Assembly (NCBI GenBank): GCA_018436595.1 | Contig: JAHDLC010000010.1 | Span: 62,001 to 126,000 of the forward strand | Source of the DNA: Synergistaceae bacterium | Lineage (GTDB): Bacteria; Synergistota; Synergistia; Synergistales; Aminobacteriaceae | Reading direction: 5' to 3' | Length of the DNA: 64,000 nt | Shown here: piece by piece, positions 8,203 to 17,534 of the stretch | Layout: every line of letters starts with the position of its first letter | Numbering within the stretch: the stretch's first letter is position 1 | Notes under the pieces: model-generated | What the model saw: only the letters and a program-made list of their open reading frames with translations | The model's database searches: none | Told to the model about the DNA's origin: nothing | Translations under genes and position numbers: made by a program

Positions 8203-9342
8203 TCACCGGCCAAGAAAATCGAGAACTCTGAGGAGAAAACCCCTGGAAAATCCTATTGCATCCGCCGGACAGACCTCCTGGCAGCAGTAGCAGCGTATGC
8301 ACTTTTTGTAGTTAATGTCAATGATGTTTTGGGCTTTTCTGGTCATGGCTTTCGCCGGACATACTTCCACGCACTTTCCGCACCCTATGCAATCCCGGGG
8401 GCGCTGGACGGGGCGGGAGGACAGGTGGCGCTTCCCGAAACCGTCAAGGAGGGCCGGAAGCAAATGAAGAGAATCGAGCCTGGGAATGTCAACCTTTTCA
8501 AAAACATAGTCCGGCGGAAGGTCTCCGGCAGTTGTTCCGAAGTCTTTCGGCAGCAGGTTCCGCCGTTGTGCTGAGCGATACAGGGGAAAGGCCTGGAGGT
8601 CGGCTCCGAGGAGGGTGCAGAGGCGAAGGTCCAGCTCAAGCGGATCGGCGGAGGCGGCGAGAAGCCCGAACATGCGGGGCCGTCCGTTCCCGGGACCACG
8701 GCCTTCCATGCCCCCGATGCCGTCCATGATGGTGAGGGCGGGAGCGAGACTTCTCGCGATGTCCAGGTGAAGGTCGGCGAACACATCCCTGTCCAGCCCC
8801 ACGGTGTAGTGCCACGAGGCCTTCCGCTGCCGGACCACTGTGCCGAAGAGGTTTTTCACTCCCATGGTGAGCATCATCTGGGCGTGGGTCTTGAGCTTGG
8901 GCAGGTTGATGATTTTGTCGGCTTCGAGGGCCTTCCTGGAGACTTCCACTCGCTGGAAGACGGATCCCTCCGCCATGGGAAGGGGGACAGGGTCGTCAAG
9001 CTCGACGCAGGGTATGCCCAGTTCCCCGGCGACGTCCTCCATGCCGGTCTTCGCACCCACGGAGGAGAAACCGTCGAGGCCCGGGCTGTCTCCGATGAAG
9101 GGATGTCCCCCCGCTGCCTGTACCCTGAGGGCCGCAGCCCGGACCACTTCGGGGTGAGTGGTGATGCATCGTTCCGGAGAAGAGGCGGAGAGGAGATTGG
9201 GCTTCAGGAGCACACTCTCCCCGGGGCGGACAAACCGTTCCATTCCCCCCAGGGACTCCAGGAGCTTCCCCATGCAGTCCTCCACTTCATTCCGCTCATA
9301 GGATCCGCACCGAAAAAACGCCGCGGACGGCATGTCAGTCAT
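8203..9342 (-). CDS. DUF362 protein with C-terminal double 4Fe-4S ferredoxin domain
   Basis: 379 residues. The N-terminal two thirds is a DUF362 domain: VLLKPNLLSASSPERCITTHPE (about 44-65), GGHPFIGDSPG and INLPKLKTHAQMMLTMGVKNLFG (about 145-167). The C-terminus has two CxxCxxCxxxCP clusters (CIGCGKCVEVCP and CIRCYCCQEVCP, about 318-329 and 347-358) for two 4Fe-4S centres. DUF362-ferredoxin proteins are common in anaerobes; their reaction is not established, so only a redox role is inferred. The ATG at 9342 follows AAGGGGGATTATTC. Gene order (divergent from the GNAT-like gene, 148 nt upstream of the glutamine synthetase gene) suggests single-gene transcription. Confidence 0.85.
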   Translation of the reverse strand: MTDMPSAAFFRCGSYERNEVEDCMGKLLESLGGMERFVRPGESVLLKPNLLSASSPERCITTHPEVVRAAALRVQAAGGHPFIGDSPGLDGFSSVGAKTGMEDVAGELGIPCVELDDPVPLPMAEGSVFQRVEVSRKALEADKIINLPKLKTHAQMMLTMGVKNLFGTVVRQRKASWHYTVGLDRDVFADLHLDIARSLAPALTIMDGIGGMEGRGPGNGRPRMFGLLAASADPLELDLRLCTLLGADLQAFPLYRSAQRRNLLPKDFGTTAGDLPPDYVFEKVDIPRLDSLHLLPALLDGFGKRHLSSRPVQRPRDCIGCGKCVEVCPAKAMTRKAQNIIDINYKKCIRCYCCQEVCPADAIGFSRGFLLRVLDFLGR

Positions 9343-9475
9343 GAATAATCCCCCTTGCGCGGTTTAGTATAATAATACTCTACCATCTGCGGCCCTTTTT
9401 GCCTCCGGTCCGAACGGCCGGGAGGCTGAGCAGAATGACGGAAACTGAAAGCGACTTGAAAGGACCGGTGAGAGA

Positions 9476-10210
9476 ATGGCCTATGCGTCCCAGCAGTTTT
9501 TCCTCCAGAAGCGGGAGGTGGGGCTGATTGCCCCAGTACTGTGCACTCTGCGGATTCTTGGGGAGGATGACATCATGGAAGCCGTCACCTTCCACAGGCG
9601 CATAACGGACGAGATCGGCGACGCCGGCTTTTTCGCCGAGGACAACACCATCGTGGAGAGCATCCGGGGAGAAGGGGCGGTGTCCGGGATCTTCGCCGAG
9701 GGCAGGCTTATCGCTCTCCGGGCCGTCTCCTACGTGAAGGAGTACGTGGACGACGCCCTGGAGGATCTCGGGCTTGACCAGTCGGAGGCAAACAACACGG
9801 CTGTGATGGATTTCTGCGTCACCGATTCGGCTTTCCGGGGAAACAGCATCCAGTTTTTCACCTATCTCTTTATGGAAAACATTCTCTACCCGAACAGGTA
9901 TCACCTGCACACCACCGTTTCCCCGAAGAACATCTTCAGCCTCACGAACATACTGAAGTGCGGCTTCCACGCCATGCGCTTCAAGAGCAAGTACGGCGGC
10001 CACCCCAGGTTCGTGCTCTACAAAAACCTCCGGAAGCCCATGGCCGTGCAGACAAGGGGACACAAGGAGATCCTCCTGAGAAACTATGACTACCACCCGA
10101 AGGTGTTCGCCGACGGTTTCGTGGGGTACAAGGTGAAACACAAGTCCAACGGAATGGCCCTGCTCTACGGCAAACCCCTCGTCGTCAGGGAGGAGCCGAA
10201 GGCGTCATGA
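9476..10210 (+). CDS. GNAT-fold acetyltransferase-like protein
   Basis: 244 residues. The N-terminal part has a GNAT-like pattern: CTLRILGEDDIMEAVTFHRRI (beta1/alpha1, about 22-42), SGIFAEGRLIALRAVSY (beta strands, about 69-85), then TAVMDFCVTDSAFRGNSIQFFTYLF (about 108-132), where the acetyl-CoA loop would be but lacks a clean RxxGxG/A. The substrate is unknown and the enzyme may be inactive or use another acyl donor. The start at 9476 keeps the first beta strand; an ATG at 9575 has a better-looking GGAGG but would cut the fold. It shares an ATGA overlap with the CCA-adding enzyme gene, so the two are co-translated. The divergent 133-bp region upstream has an AGTATAATAATACT element that could give -10 boxes both ways. 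Confidence 0.65.
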   Translation: MAYASQQFFLQKREVGLIAPVLCTLRILGEDDIMEAVTFHRRITDEIGDAGFFAEDNTIVESIRGEGAVSGIFAEGRLIALRAVSYVKEYVDDALEDLGLDQSEANNTAVMDFCVTDSAFRGNSIQFFTYLFMENILYPNRYHLHTTVSPKNIFSLTNILKCGFHAMRFKSKYGGHPRFVLYKNLRKPMAVQTRGHKEILLRNYDYHPKVFADGFVGYKVKHKSNGMALLYGKPLVVREEPKAS

Positions 10211-11421
10211 AGGACCTTCTTTCCGGAGCGGGGGAAATTCTCCGCCGCCTGGAAGAAGAAGGGGGGGAGGCCGTCATTGTGGGAGGCATGGTCAGGGACC
10301 TGCTTTGCGGTTTCCCTCCCTGCGACGCCGACATTGCATCCGACGCGCCCCTGCCCGTCCTGGCTTCCCTCTTTCCGTCCGGCAGGATCCTCGGCCCCGA
10401 GGGGATGCAGGTTTTCCTCCTTCCGTTCGGGGAGGGGCACTGCGAAGTTTTCCCCTTCCCCCGGGGGGGATTGAGAGATGATCTTGCCAGGCGGGATTTC
10501 ACGGTGAACGCCCTCGCTCTCCGCAGAACGGGGGAAGTGGAGGGAAGCCGGAGAGCCCTGGCCGACATCGCAGCCCGGGTGATCCGGTTCAACGGGCCCG
10601 GGGGCGAAAGGCTGGCGGAAGATCCTCTCCGGGCGCTCCGCCTTGCCCGGTTCGCCGCCGTCCTTCCCGGGTTCGTTCCCGACCCGGGGGCGATCAGGGA
10701 ATGCCGGGAGGCCCGTCCTTCCCTCGAAAGATGCGCTCCCGAAAGGGTGGGGCGGGAGATTCGCCTCGGGCTGGAGGGGAATTCCCGGATATTCCTGGAG
10801 ACGGTGAAGGCGTGCGGCCTCCTGGATGTCCTGTTTCCGGGAATGCCGTCGAGGGAGTTCGACTTCTCCAGGCTCTGCCGTATCCAGGAAGGGCTGGCCC
10901 GGGAAGGGGCGCCGCTCGAGGTCCGGGCCGCAGCTCTTTTCCCGGTGCCCGGGGGGAGGCCTTCCCGGTCCGACGACGGGCCGTCAAGGGCGGAAGAAAC
11001 CCTTCTCGCCTGGAAATGGTCCGCCCGGTCAGCCTCGGAGGCCGCCGAACTCGCCAGGCAGAGGAGGCTTCCCCTGGAAGCGCCTGACCCGGAGAGGACG
11101 GCAGCCCTGCTCGAGGCCAGGGGGACGCCGTTCATGGATTCCCTGTTCCTTCTCTCCCGGCAGTACTGCGCCGGAGAGCCCCTCTTCCGCCGATGGAGCG
11201 AAAACCGTGCCCTGTACGTTTCCATGGCGGTCCGGGCACTCCGGAACGACGTGCTCCCGTCGGGGGCCGAGATCATGAAAAAGTTCTCCCTTGCCCCGGG
11301 CCCCCTCATCGGAGAGCTCGCCGACGCAGTGAAACTCCGCAGGCTCCACCCCGGCCTCGGATCGAAAGAGGACGCCTTCCGTTTCCTGGAAACCCTTCTC
11401 AGGCAAAACCGCACCCCCTGA
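10207..11421 (+). CDS. tRNA nucleotidyltransferase / poly(A) polymerase family protein
   Basis: 404 residues, cytoplasmic, class II nucleotidyltransferase. It shows EAVIVGGMVRDLLCG (about 21-35, the GG-x-x-RD phosphate-binding loop), CDADIASDA (the DxD metal pair, about 39-47), RRDFTVNALALR (about 98-109) and ERLAEDPLRALRLARFAA (about 137-154), the standard motif order. The likely job is adding or repairing the CCA end of tRNAs. The one tRNA in this window already has CCA encoded, which would make the enzyme mainly a repair activity, but family members that act as poly(A) polymerases look the same by eye. The start overlaps the preceding stop (ATGA). Confidence 0.88.
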   Translation: MKDLLSGAGEILRRLEEEGGEAVIVGGMVRDLLCGFPPCDADIASDAPLPVLASLFPSGRILGPEGMQVFLLPFGEGHCEVFPFPRGGLRDDLARRDFTVNALALRRTGEVEGSRRALADIAARVIRFNGPGGERLAEDPLRALRLARFAAVLPGFVPDPGAIRECREARPSLERCAPERVGREIRLGLEGNSRIFLETVKACGLLDVLFPGMPSREFDFSRLCRIQEGLAREGAPLEVRAAALFPVPGGRPSRSDDGPSRAEETLLAWKWSARSASEAAELARQRRLPLEAPDPERTAALLEARGTPFMDSLFLLSRQYCAGEPLFRRWSENRALYVSMAVRALRNDVLPSGAEIMKKFSLAPGPLIGELADAVKLRRLHPGLGSKEDAFRFLETLLRQNRTP

Positions 11422-11460
11422 TCTTCCGTCCCGGACAGAAGAGTGATACAATTCGGCAAA

Positions 11461-11495
11461 ATGGTCCCCCGGAAGAATTCCTGCCGGAGGACCAT
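11461..11495 (+). terminator. Hairpin after the CCA-enzyme gene
   Basis: ATGGTCC-C-CCGG (11461-11472) pairs with CCGG-A-GGACCAT (11484-11495), and an extra A/T pair can close the base. There is no long U-tract, so termination strength is uncertain. A TGATACAAT extended -10-like element lies just before it (about 11443-11451). Confidence 0.5.
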
Positions 11496-11524
11496 TTCAG
11501 ACCCGCCCCCGGGGAGGGATTCCC

Positions 11525-12589
11525 ATGAAGAAGGCAGCCCCATGGTTCGTTCTTCTGTTTTTCCTTGCGGTTCCGATGGCAGCCCCTCCGGGAGAAGCGG
11601 AGGCCGTTCCCGCCATCACCGAAACCTACCTCGCCTCGTCCGTGAAGGAAGACGGGGCTCCAGTGGGGCGGGTCTCAGCCTACGACCCGTCGGCGAAGGA
11701 ATTCGTCGCCGTGGCGGAGGTCAGTGACGCTCACGCGGGTACGGCAGTCCGATTCGTCTGGTTTTCCTCGCCTCCGGGCAGGGGGAGGATCAGGCTCGGT
11801 GAGCGGACCGTCACCAGCCCCATCAGGGAATCCTCAGTGACCTTCCACTCCTCCCTCTCCCTCGGAAAAAACTGGCCCGAGGGACGGTACGCGGTGGAAA
11901 TTTACCTCCTTCCTGCGAAACGCTCCTCGGCATCCCTCCGTTTTGTCGTGAAAAAAGGGGCTGCCCCGGCGGCAGGGATAAAAACACCTCCGGAAGAAAA
12001 AAAGCCCGGTTCCGGCGACCGGGCTGCCGGGGAGAATACCGTGGCGGAAAAAGAGGCGGCCTTCCGGGAAACCCCCGGCAGCTTCCGGGCGGCCATCGAG
12101 CTGGCGGAAGCCTATGCCGCCATGGATGACCCAGCGTCTCTGGCCCTGGCTGTCTCCCTGTTCCGGGGACTTGCCGCCGCCTCCCCTTCGGACACGGTCC
12201 TTGCCGGGCTGGCGGATGCCTACGGCAGATCCTGCCGGTTCGGGCCGGCCTTCGACACGGCCCTCAGGCGGGCGTGGAACCCTCTCGTCTCACCGGCGGG
12301 GGCCGTTTCCCAGATTCTTCTCTTTACTGCGGCAAGCGGCGATCCTGACAGGGGAATCGAATGCCTCCGGTCCATCCTCTCGCTCAGGGAGGACGGGAGG
12401 GAGGATGTCCTTCCGGCCCTGGCTGCCCTCTTTCTTGAGAAAGCCTCGGCGGCGGGGGACTCCTTCGAGCGGAGGGAGTACGAAAAAGCCGCCCGGGACG
12501 TGCTCGAAGAGATTGCCGCATCATTCCCTTCATCTTCTCCCGCCGCCGCTGAAGCCCTCCGCCTGGCGGAGGAGCCGGAAAGGAGATGA
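11525..12589 (+). CDS. Exported protein with C-terminal helical repeats, unrecognised
   Basis: 354 residues with a signal peptide (MKKAAPWFVLLFFLAVPMA, cleavage probably near GEAEA about 26). Residues about 27-140 form a beta-rich domain that reads like an immunoglobulin-like or accessory domain (RVSAYDPSAKEFVAVAEVSD, GRYAVEIYLLPAKRSSASLRFVVKKG). A Pro/Gly/Lys linker (about 143-165) follows, then a helical region of TPR-like pairs (FRAAIELAEAYAAMDDPASLALAVSLFRGLA, VLAGLADAYGRSCRFGPAFDTALRRAW). I do not recognise the family. The ATG at 11525 follows GGGGAGGGATTCCC. It is followed at once by the large PKD protein gene, and the two are probably co-expressed and may work together at the cell envelope. 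Confidence 0.7.
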   Translation: MKKAAPWFVLLFFLAVPMAAPPGEAEAVPAITETYLASSVKEDGAPVGRVSAYDPSAKEFVAVAEVSDAHAGTAVRFVWFSSPPGRGRIRLGERTVTSPIRESSVTFHSSLSLGKNWPEGRYAVEIYLLPAKRSSASLRFVVKKGAAPAAGIKTPPEEKKPGSGDRAAGENTVAEKEAAFRETPGSFRAAIELAEAYAAMDDPASLALAVSLFRGLAAASPSDTVLAGLADAYGRSCRFGPAFDTALRRAWNPLVSPAGAVSQILLFTAASGDPDRGIECLRSILSLREDGREDVLPALAALFLEKASAAGDSFERREYEKAARDVLEEIAASFPSSSPAAAEALRLAEEPERR

Positions 12590-12594
12590 TCCCC

Positions 12595-15500
12595 ATGCCT
12601 GCATGCCGGGAAAAATATTCCTCCGTCCTTTCCAGAATATCTGCGGTCTTCATGCTTCTCCTGGTTCTTGCCTTTCATCCCTTCCCTGCCTCCGGGGCCG
12701 ACGACGGCGAGATCCTCCGGGCGGCGGAGCGGGCTGCGAAGGGGGCTGCGACGGCGGCGGACGAAGGGCTGCTTTTTCTGGAGAACAGGCGGGTGAACCA
12801 CCTCGCGATGGAAGGGAAGCTGGACGGGGAGACCTACAGGACGATCCAGACGGCCTACGATAAAACGAACCGCGCCCTTGCCGCGGACGCGGCCGCCGCA
12901 GCGGGCCTTTTGACGGAGCGGAGCGGGAAGAAGGGCCCCTTCCGGCCGGGGACCGACACGGACGTGCAGCTCCGGGGAAAGGACCTGACCGCCGGTGACG
13001 TGGAGCGGGCGAGAAGGGAATACAACGCCCGCGTGGAGGACTATCTCAGGAAAAACGGTCTTTCCGTTGAAAAAGGAATCAACTGGGCCGCCCGGACAGA
13101 GACGGACATCATGCCATCCCCGGCGGACATGAAGAACCCGGGTGAATTCGTGCGGGCTGCCGCCTACATCAACGGCGACGGAGGCAACATGTACGCTTCC
13201 CCCCTCGCCGCCGGAGCCCAGGGCAAGCTCGACCGGGGGGATTCCGTGGGCATCGCCGAGGGAAGGGCATACGCCGAGGAGATGAAGTCCCGGATTGACG
13301 CCATGAAGCGGGAGAAGGCATCCCTGATGAAAAAGTATTCAGCCTCCGCCGACCCGGTGGAGCGGAGCTTCCTCGCCGCGGAGGTACGCAAGGCGGAATC
13401 CCACCAGGCGAAGTATATCGACCGCATCAACCGGCTGGAGCGCAGCCTCGGGGACGGTGCCGGCCTTCCGCCCCGGGACGGGGGAAACGCTCCTCTCCTG
13501 GACGCCGCAAGAGCACGGGATTCCGGCGCGGCCTCCAGGAGAGGGGAAGCGGCGGTGGATGCCCTGAGCGGCCATCTTACGGAGAAGGCGCTCAAAAATT
13601 ACGCTTCCACCCTGGGAGACATGGCGGCCGGTTCCTCCAGCCCGGAAAGCCGGTCGGCCCTCCGGAAGGCCGCCGCCGAAACCCTGAAGGGGCTGCCTCC
13701 GTCCCGGCTCGGGGACGCCATTTCGGAAATGGAAGCCAGGCACGGCAAAGACTTCGCCCTGGAGATGGCGGCGGAGATGAAGAAAACGGCTGTTCCCGGG
13801 GAAAAGCCCGGCCCGGGAGGTTCCGGTGCGAGAGGAAGCACACTCCTCCGGGGAGCGGGGATCGCCTCCGCCGTCATCGGCGGGTATAACGCCCTGATGG
13901 AGGAGAACCGGCGGACCTCGGGGAACCCCGACTACGGGAAGGTCGCCCTGGGGCTCGCCTGGGACATGACGCTCCGGGGAACGGCCGAAGCCGTCACCAC
14001 CCGAACGGCGGAATACACGAAGGCCGAGGTGGAACGGCTCCGGGAGTATTACCGAAGCCGCGGAGAGGATCCCGACAGCCCCGCCGTGAAGATGAAGATC
14101 GCCGCCGGAGCCATAGCGAAGGGAACCGCCTACGGTACCGTGAGGGGCGGGTACGAGTTGGCCAAGGCGGCGGGCCGGTGGACCGGCGGCGCCATCGTCG
14201 AGGGGGCGGAAACGGTCATATCCCTTGCCGGTGAGGCCCTCGACACCATCAATGTCCTCGAGACCACCTCCGCCGAGCTCCGCGCCCAGGGAATGGCGGT
14301 GGAGGTGCAGAACGCCCGGTCAGTGTCCTCGGGGAGGGAACTGGTGCGGGAACTCAGGAGAACTGCGTCCCTGGCGGAGTCCCTCCGGGCTGCCATGGAG
14401 CAGAATGTGCGCTGGGCCCGGTCCCTTGACATCTGGAGAAGCCGGGCGCTGGATTCCCTCAGGGGAAGGGCTGAGAGGCTCTCCGAACTGCCCTCCCTGG
14501 TGAAGGTTCTGGAGAGGGGGGCGAAACAGTGGGGCTCTGACCTGAAAAAAAACGAGTCCGACAGCACCGGGCTCCTCACAAGGATCGAGGGGCTTGCGAA
14601 AGACCTTGCCGCCGGAAGTCCCGTGGAAGGCCTGGAGGCGAATATGGCCATGGTTGCGGAGGACCATGCCCGGAACCGGGGCCTGTTCGAAAGAACCCTG
14701 GAGGAGATGGAGATCATCCGGGAGGTTTCGGAAGCTGAAGATCTTCTTTCCGCTTTCTCGGAAGACATGGCGGCCCTCCGGGAAGCTGCGGCGCTGTCCC
14801 GGGAGGGGGCGGCGGCCATGAAGCGGAACCGGGAGGCGTGGCAGTCCGCCCTTTCTGAATTCGACCGGGTCAGGAAGGCGCTCCGCCGGGGATATGCCCA
14901 CTTCTTTGAGAAGAAGGGGATCCCAGGGTGGATGGTCATCGGGAGGGACGAACAGGCCGTTGCCTCACCTGAGAGAAATCTTCCGGGGGAATTCGGTTCC
15001 TGGCTCGGGACGCTCCTGCGCATGGAGGGAAGCATCGCGTCCGATCTCAAAAAAATCCCTGCCCCTGATGAAAAGACGGGGAAGGGATCGGCGGAAGCTG
15101 CCCGAAGGGCCCGGATTCTGGCAGAGGACCTTCTTCCCCGGGCTGAAGGAGCGCGCAGGGCTCTCGAGGCCGCTGACAGTGCTCTCGGCCGCCTTCTTGC
15201 CGCCGCAGCGTCCTCTCCCCGGGCGCTGGTCCTTGCCGTGACAGCCCCTTCCGGCGGGGAAGCGGGGCAGGAACTGGAATTTTCGGCAGCGGTCGAAAAT
15301 GCTCCCCCCTCCATTGTCATCCGGTGGGATTTCGGTGACGGAACCGCGTCCGAAGGCAGGACGGCCATCCATGCCTATACCAGGGAGGGAACGTACCGGG
15401 GATGGGTTGTGCTTCTCCTGGAGGGAAGGCAGGCAATGCGGAAGGACTTTTCCGTGAAAGTGGCTCCAGCGGTCGGCGCCGGCGCAGGTCAGCCGGGAGT

Positions 15501-16179
15501 TCTGCCCGTGCTTCCGGGCGTTCACGAAAGGATTGGGGCCCTTTTCGGACTGTCGGGCATTCCGGAAGGGGAGCGGAAGGGCAGAGAGGACGTACCGAAC
15601 GGGTATTACCTCAACACGGAGATTTTCAACTCCGAGTGTTTCCTGGTGTACCTCACCCCTGACGGAAAGGAGATCAGGACCGTCTTCAAGGGAGCGATGA
15701 GCGTTCCCGATCCGGGACCGAACCGCCTGGCGGCCATCGCGGGAACCCTGGCCTACAGCAGGAAGAAATCGGTGGTGGGTTTCTTCCATGACGGAAAAGC
15801 GCTCCGGGAAAGGTCGCCTTCCGAGGCCCTGTCCGGCGGGACGGTGGTCAACTATTCCGTCGCCGATCTCCGCCCGGCTCCCGATCCCGAAGAAGCGAAG
15901 CGGTTCCACAGGGCCCGTTTCGGCCTCGACGGGGCCATGAGCGGGGAGCAGCTGAAAGCCATGCTGATCTCCATCCTGTCGAAAGGGTCTCTGCGCGTTT
16001 CGCGAAGGGGACCCGCTGCGAAGGATTTCGCCACGTGGGTTTACGGGGCGGTGGAGGGGGATTTCATCCTGAATCTCTCCATCAACCGCTGGTCCACACG
16101 GCCGGATATCTGGAGCCCTCCGGCCTTCGACCCTGACGAGGCGGCCTTGGCCATTGCGGATATGCTGCTGCCGGAGTGA
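12595..16179 (+). CDS. Large exported protein with PKD domain, unrecognised
   Basis: About 1,194 residues. The ATG at 12595 is preferred because AGGAG ends 9 nt before it; the ATG at 12586 touches the AGGAG directly. A signal peptide follows (about 1-37). The N-terminal third has a TDTDVQLRGKDLT block (about 120-132) and a related ARTETDIMPSP block (about 165-175), then NGDGGNMYASPLAAGAQ. The middle (about 390-560) has Ala/Gly-rich stretches, and about 560-860 is long charged helix, probably coiled coil. A PKD domain lies at about 878-962 (VIRWDFGDGTASEGRTAIHAY). The C-terminal 220 residues (GYYLNTEIFNSECFLVYLTPDG) match nothing I know. The N-terminal pattern reminds me of effector or toxin-like proteins, but I see no catalytic motif to claim that. 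The gene pair it forms with the upstream exported protein is the main context clue. Confidence 0.7.
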   Translation: MPACREKYSSVLSRISAVFMLLLVLAFHPFPASGADDGEILRAAERAAKGAATAADEGLLFLENRRVNHLAMEGKLDGETYRTIQTAYDKTNRALAADAAAAAGLLTERSGKKGPFRPGTDTDVQLRGKDLTAGDVERARREYNARVEDYLRKNGLSVEKGINWAARTETDIMPSPADMKNPGEFVRAAAYINGDGGNMYASPLAAGAQGKLDRGDSVGIAEGRAYAEEMKSRIDAMKREKASLMKKYSASADPVERSFLAAEVRKAESHQAKYIDRINRLERSLGDGAGLPPRDGGNAPLLDAARARDSGAASRRGEAAVDALSGHLTEKALKNYASTLGDMAAGSSSPESRSALRKAAAETLKGLPPSRLGDAISEMEARHGKDFALEMAAEMKKTAVPGEKPGPGGSGARGSTLLRGAGIASAVIGGYNALMEENRRTSGNPDYGKVALGLAWDMTLRGTAEAVTTRTAEYTKAEVERLREYYRSRGEDPDSPAVKMKIAAGAIAKGTAYGTVRGGYELAKAAGRWTGGAIVEGAETVISLAGEALDTINVLETTSAELRAQGMAVEVQNARSVSSGRELVRELRRTASLAESLRAAMEQNVRWARSLDIWRSRALDSLRGRAERLSELPSLVKVLERGAKQWGSDLKKNESDSTGLLTRIEGLAKDLAAGSPVEGLEANMAMVAEDHARNRGLFERTLEEMEIIREVSEAEDLLSAFSEDMAALREAAALSREGAAAMKRNREAWQSALSEFDRVRKALRRGYAHFFEKKGIPGWMVIGRDEQAVASPERNLPGEFGSWLGTLLRMEGSIASDLKKIPAPDEKTGKGSAEAARRARILAEDLLPRAEGARRALEAADSALGRLLAAAASSPRALVLAVTAPSGGEAGQELEFSAAVENAPPSIVIRWDFGDGTASEGRTAIHAYTREGTYRGWVVLLLEGRQAMRKDFSVKVAPAVGAGAGQPGVLPVLPGVHERIGALFGLSGIPEGERKGREDVPNGYYLNTEIFNSECFLVYLTPDGKEIRTVFKGAMSVPDPGPNRLAAIAGTLAYSRKKSVVGFFHDGKALRERSPSEALSGGTVVNYSVADLRPAPDPEEAKRFHRARFGLDGAMSGEQLKAMLISILSKGSLRVSRRGPAAKDFATWVYGAVEGDFILNLSINRWSTRPDIWSPPAFDPDEAALAIADMLLPE

Positions 16180-16209
16180 CATTCTCTCCCGTATTCTTTC
16201 ATTCGTGCA

Positions 16210-16218
16210 TGATATAAT
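16210..16218 (+). promoter_or_regulatory. Extended -10 promoter element
   Basis: TGATATAAT, that is TG-n-TATAAT, with no good -35. It lies 51 nt before the HDOD gene start and probably drives the HDOD-GGDEF pair. Confidence 0.6.
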
Positions 16219-16268
16219 TTTGAAATGAATGCCAGCCTATTGAGAGATGCTATGAAGGAGTGGGTCTG

Positions 16269-17534
16269 ATGGGACTCATAAATGTGGACCAGCTGAAGCC
16301 CGGCATGGTTCTTGAAAAGAACCTCCTGGCCTTTAACGGCCGGTTCCTGCTGCCAAGGGGAGCGGTGCTGACGGAAGGACACATCCGGACCATGAAGACC
16401 TGGGGCGTGGTGGAAGCGGAGGTTGAAGGGCAAGACGGCGCGGGGATTCCGGAGGTAATCGTTCCCGAGATACCGGGGGAGATCCTCCGGCAGGCGGAGC
16501 GGTCCGTGTCGGCTCTCTTCGCCGTTCCCCCGCTGCGGTCTCCCATGAAGGAAATCTATGCCCTCGCTCTTGAACGGACTGCGGTCTGTCTCAAGGAGGG
16601 CCGGAAAGACGCCGCCGGCATACCCGAAAACGGAAACCTGTCCCGGGAAAAAATGAACGGCCCGGCCGGGAAAGCCAGGGGGAACATCACTCCGGGAGAC
16701 CTGGTTTCAAGGGAGCTGCGGCTTGCCTCCCTGCCGGATGTCTATTACCAGATCATGGAAGTCATCAATTCGGCCCGGAGTTCCGCCGCCCACATCGCCG
16801 AAGCGGTGAGCAGGGACACGAGCCTTCTCGCCCGGCTCCTCAAGCTGGTGAACAGCGCTTTTTACGGCTTCCCCTCGAAGATCGAAACCGTGTCCAGAGC
16901 CGTGGCGGTCATCGGCACGAAAGAACTCTCCACCCTGGCCCTCGGCATAACGGCGGTCCAGTATTTCAACGACATACCCCCGGAGTTCGTGGACATGCAG
17001 AATTTCTGGAGGCACTCGGTGGCGTGCGGCGTGTACGCCCGGCTGCTCGCGTCGGAAAAAGTGGGTGTTTCGGAGGAGCGCCTTTTCGTTGCCGGCCTTC
17101 TCCACGACCTGGGCAAACTCGTGCTGTTCCGGCAGATACCCGCCTCGGCCAGGGAAGCCATGGAGCTCTCCGCGGAAAAAAGAATACCCGTCTGCGATGC
17201 GGAAAGGGAAGTCCTCGGTTTTGACCACGCCCAGGTGGGAGCCCTTCTCCTGAGGGAGTGGAAAATCCCCGCCCCGCTGGAAACGGCGGTCCGGTTCCAC
17301 CATAGCTCCACGGGCTTTCCCTCCGCCCTGGAGCCCTCGCTTCTGAATGTGGCGGACACCCTGGCCATCGCCATGGGCATGGGAAAGAGCGGATCTTCCA
17401 CCGTCCCGGGGATACGTCCGGAGACATGGGAAGCCACGGGGCTGTCCGCCGGGGTTTTCCATCCGGTAGTCCGGCAGGGGGACAGGCAGATAGACGATAT
17501 CACCGCGGCTTTTCTGGGAAATGGAGGACGGTAA
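16269..17534 (+). CDS. HDOD-domain signalling protein
   Basis: 421 residues. The HDOD domain covers about residues 145-370: LRLASLPDVYYQIMEVINS, AHIAEAVSRDTSLLARLLKLVNSAFYG, VSRAVAVIGTKELSTLALG, then FVAGLLHDLGKLVLF (HD-like HDLG) and AVRFHHSS. The N-terminal 140 residues (LINVDQLKPGMVLEKNLLAFNGRFLLPRG) form a small beta domain typical of HD-GYP/HDOD regulators. HDOD proteins usually signal or scaffold and do not hydrolyse cyclic-di-GMP. The ATG at 16269 is chosen because AGGAG (16256-16260) is 8 nt away; the in-frame GTG at 16260 overlaps that site. Its last 14 nt overlap the GGDEF gene, so the two are likely a cyclic-di-GMP-linked signalling pair. Confidence 0.85.
   Translation: MGLINVDQLKPGMVLEKNLLAFNGRFLLPRGAVLTEGHIRTMKTWGVVEAEVEGQDGAGIPEVIVPEIPGEILRQAERSVSALFAVPPLRSPMKEIYALALERTAVCLKEGRKDAAGIPENGNLSREKMNGPAGKARGNITPGDLVSRELRLASLPDVYYQIMEVINSARSSAAHIAEAVSRDTSLLARLLKLVNSAFYGFPSKIETVSRAVAVIGTKELSTLALGITAVQYFNDIPPEFVDMQNFWRHSVACGVYARLLASEKVGVSEERLFVAGLLHDLGKLVLFRQIPASAREAMELSAEKRIPVCDAEREVLGFDHAQVGALLLREWKIPAPLETAVRFHHSSTGFPSALEPSLLNVADTLAIAMGMGKSGSSTVPGIRPETWEATGLSAGVFHPVVRQGDRQIDDITAAFLGNGGR

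Noticed and set aside
9380-10141. 253-codon frame on the minus strand
   Set aside because: Antisense to the GNAT-like gene; no start signal or family pattern.
9575-10210. ATG at 9575 with strong GGAGG as the start of the GNAT-like gene
   Set aside because: It would remove the first beta strand of the GNAT fold; the start at 9476 keeps it.
14130-15368. 412-codon Ser/Arg/Ala-rich frame on the minus strand
   Set aside because: Antisense to the PKD protein gene, which has a signal peptide, ribosome site and domain structure.
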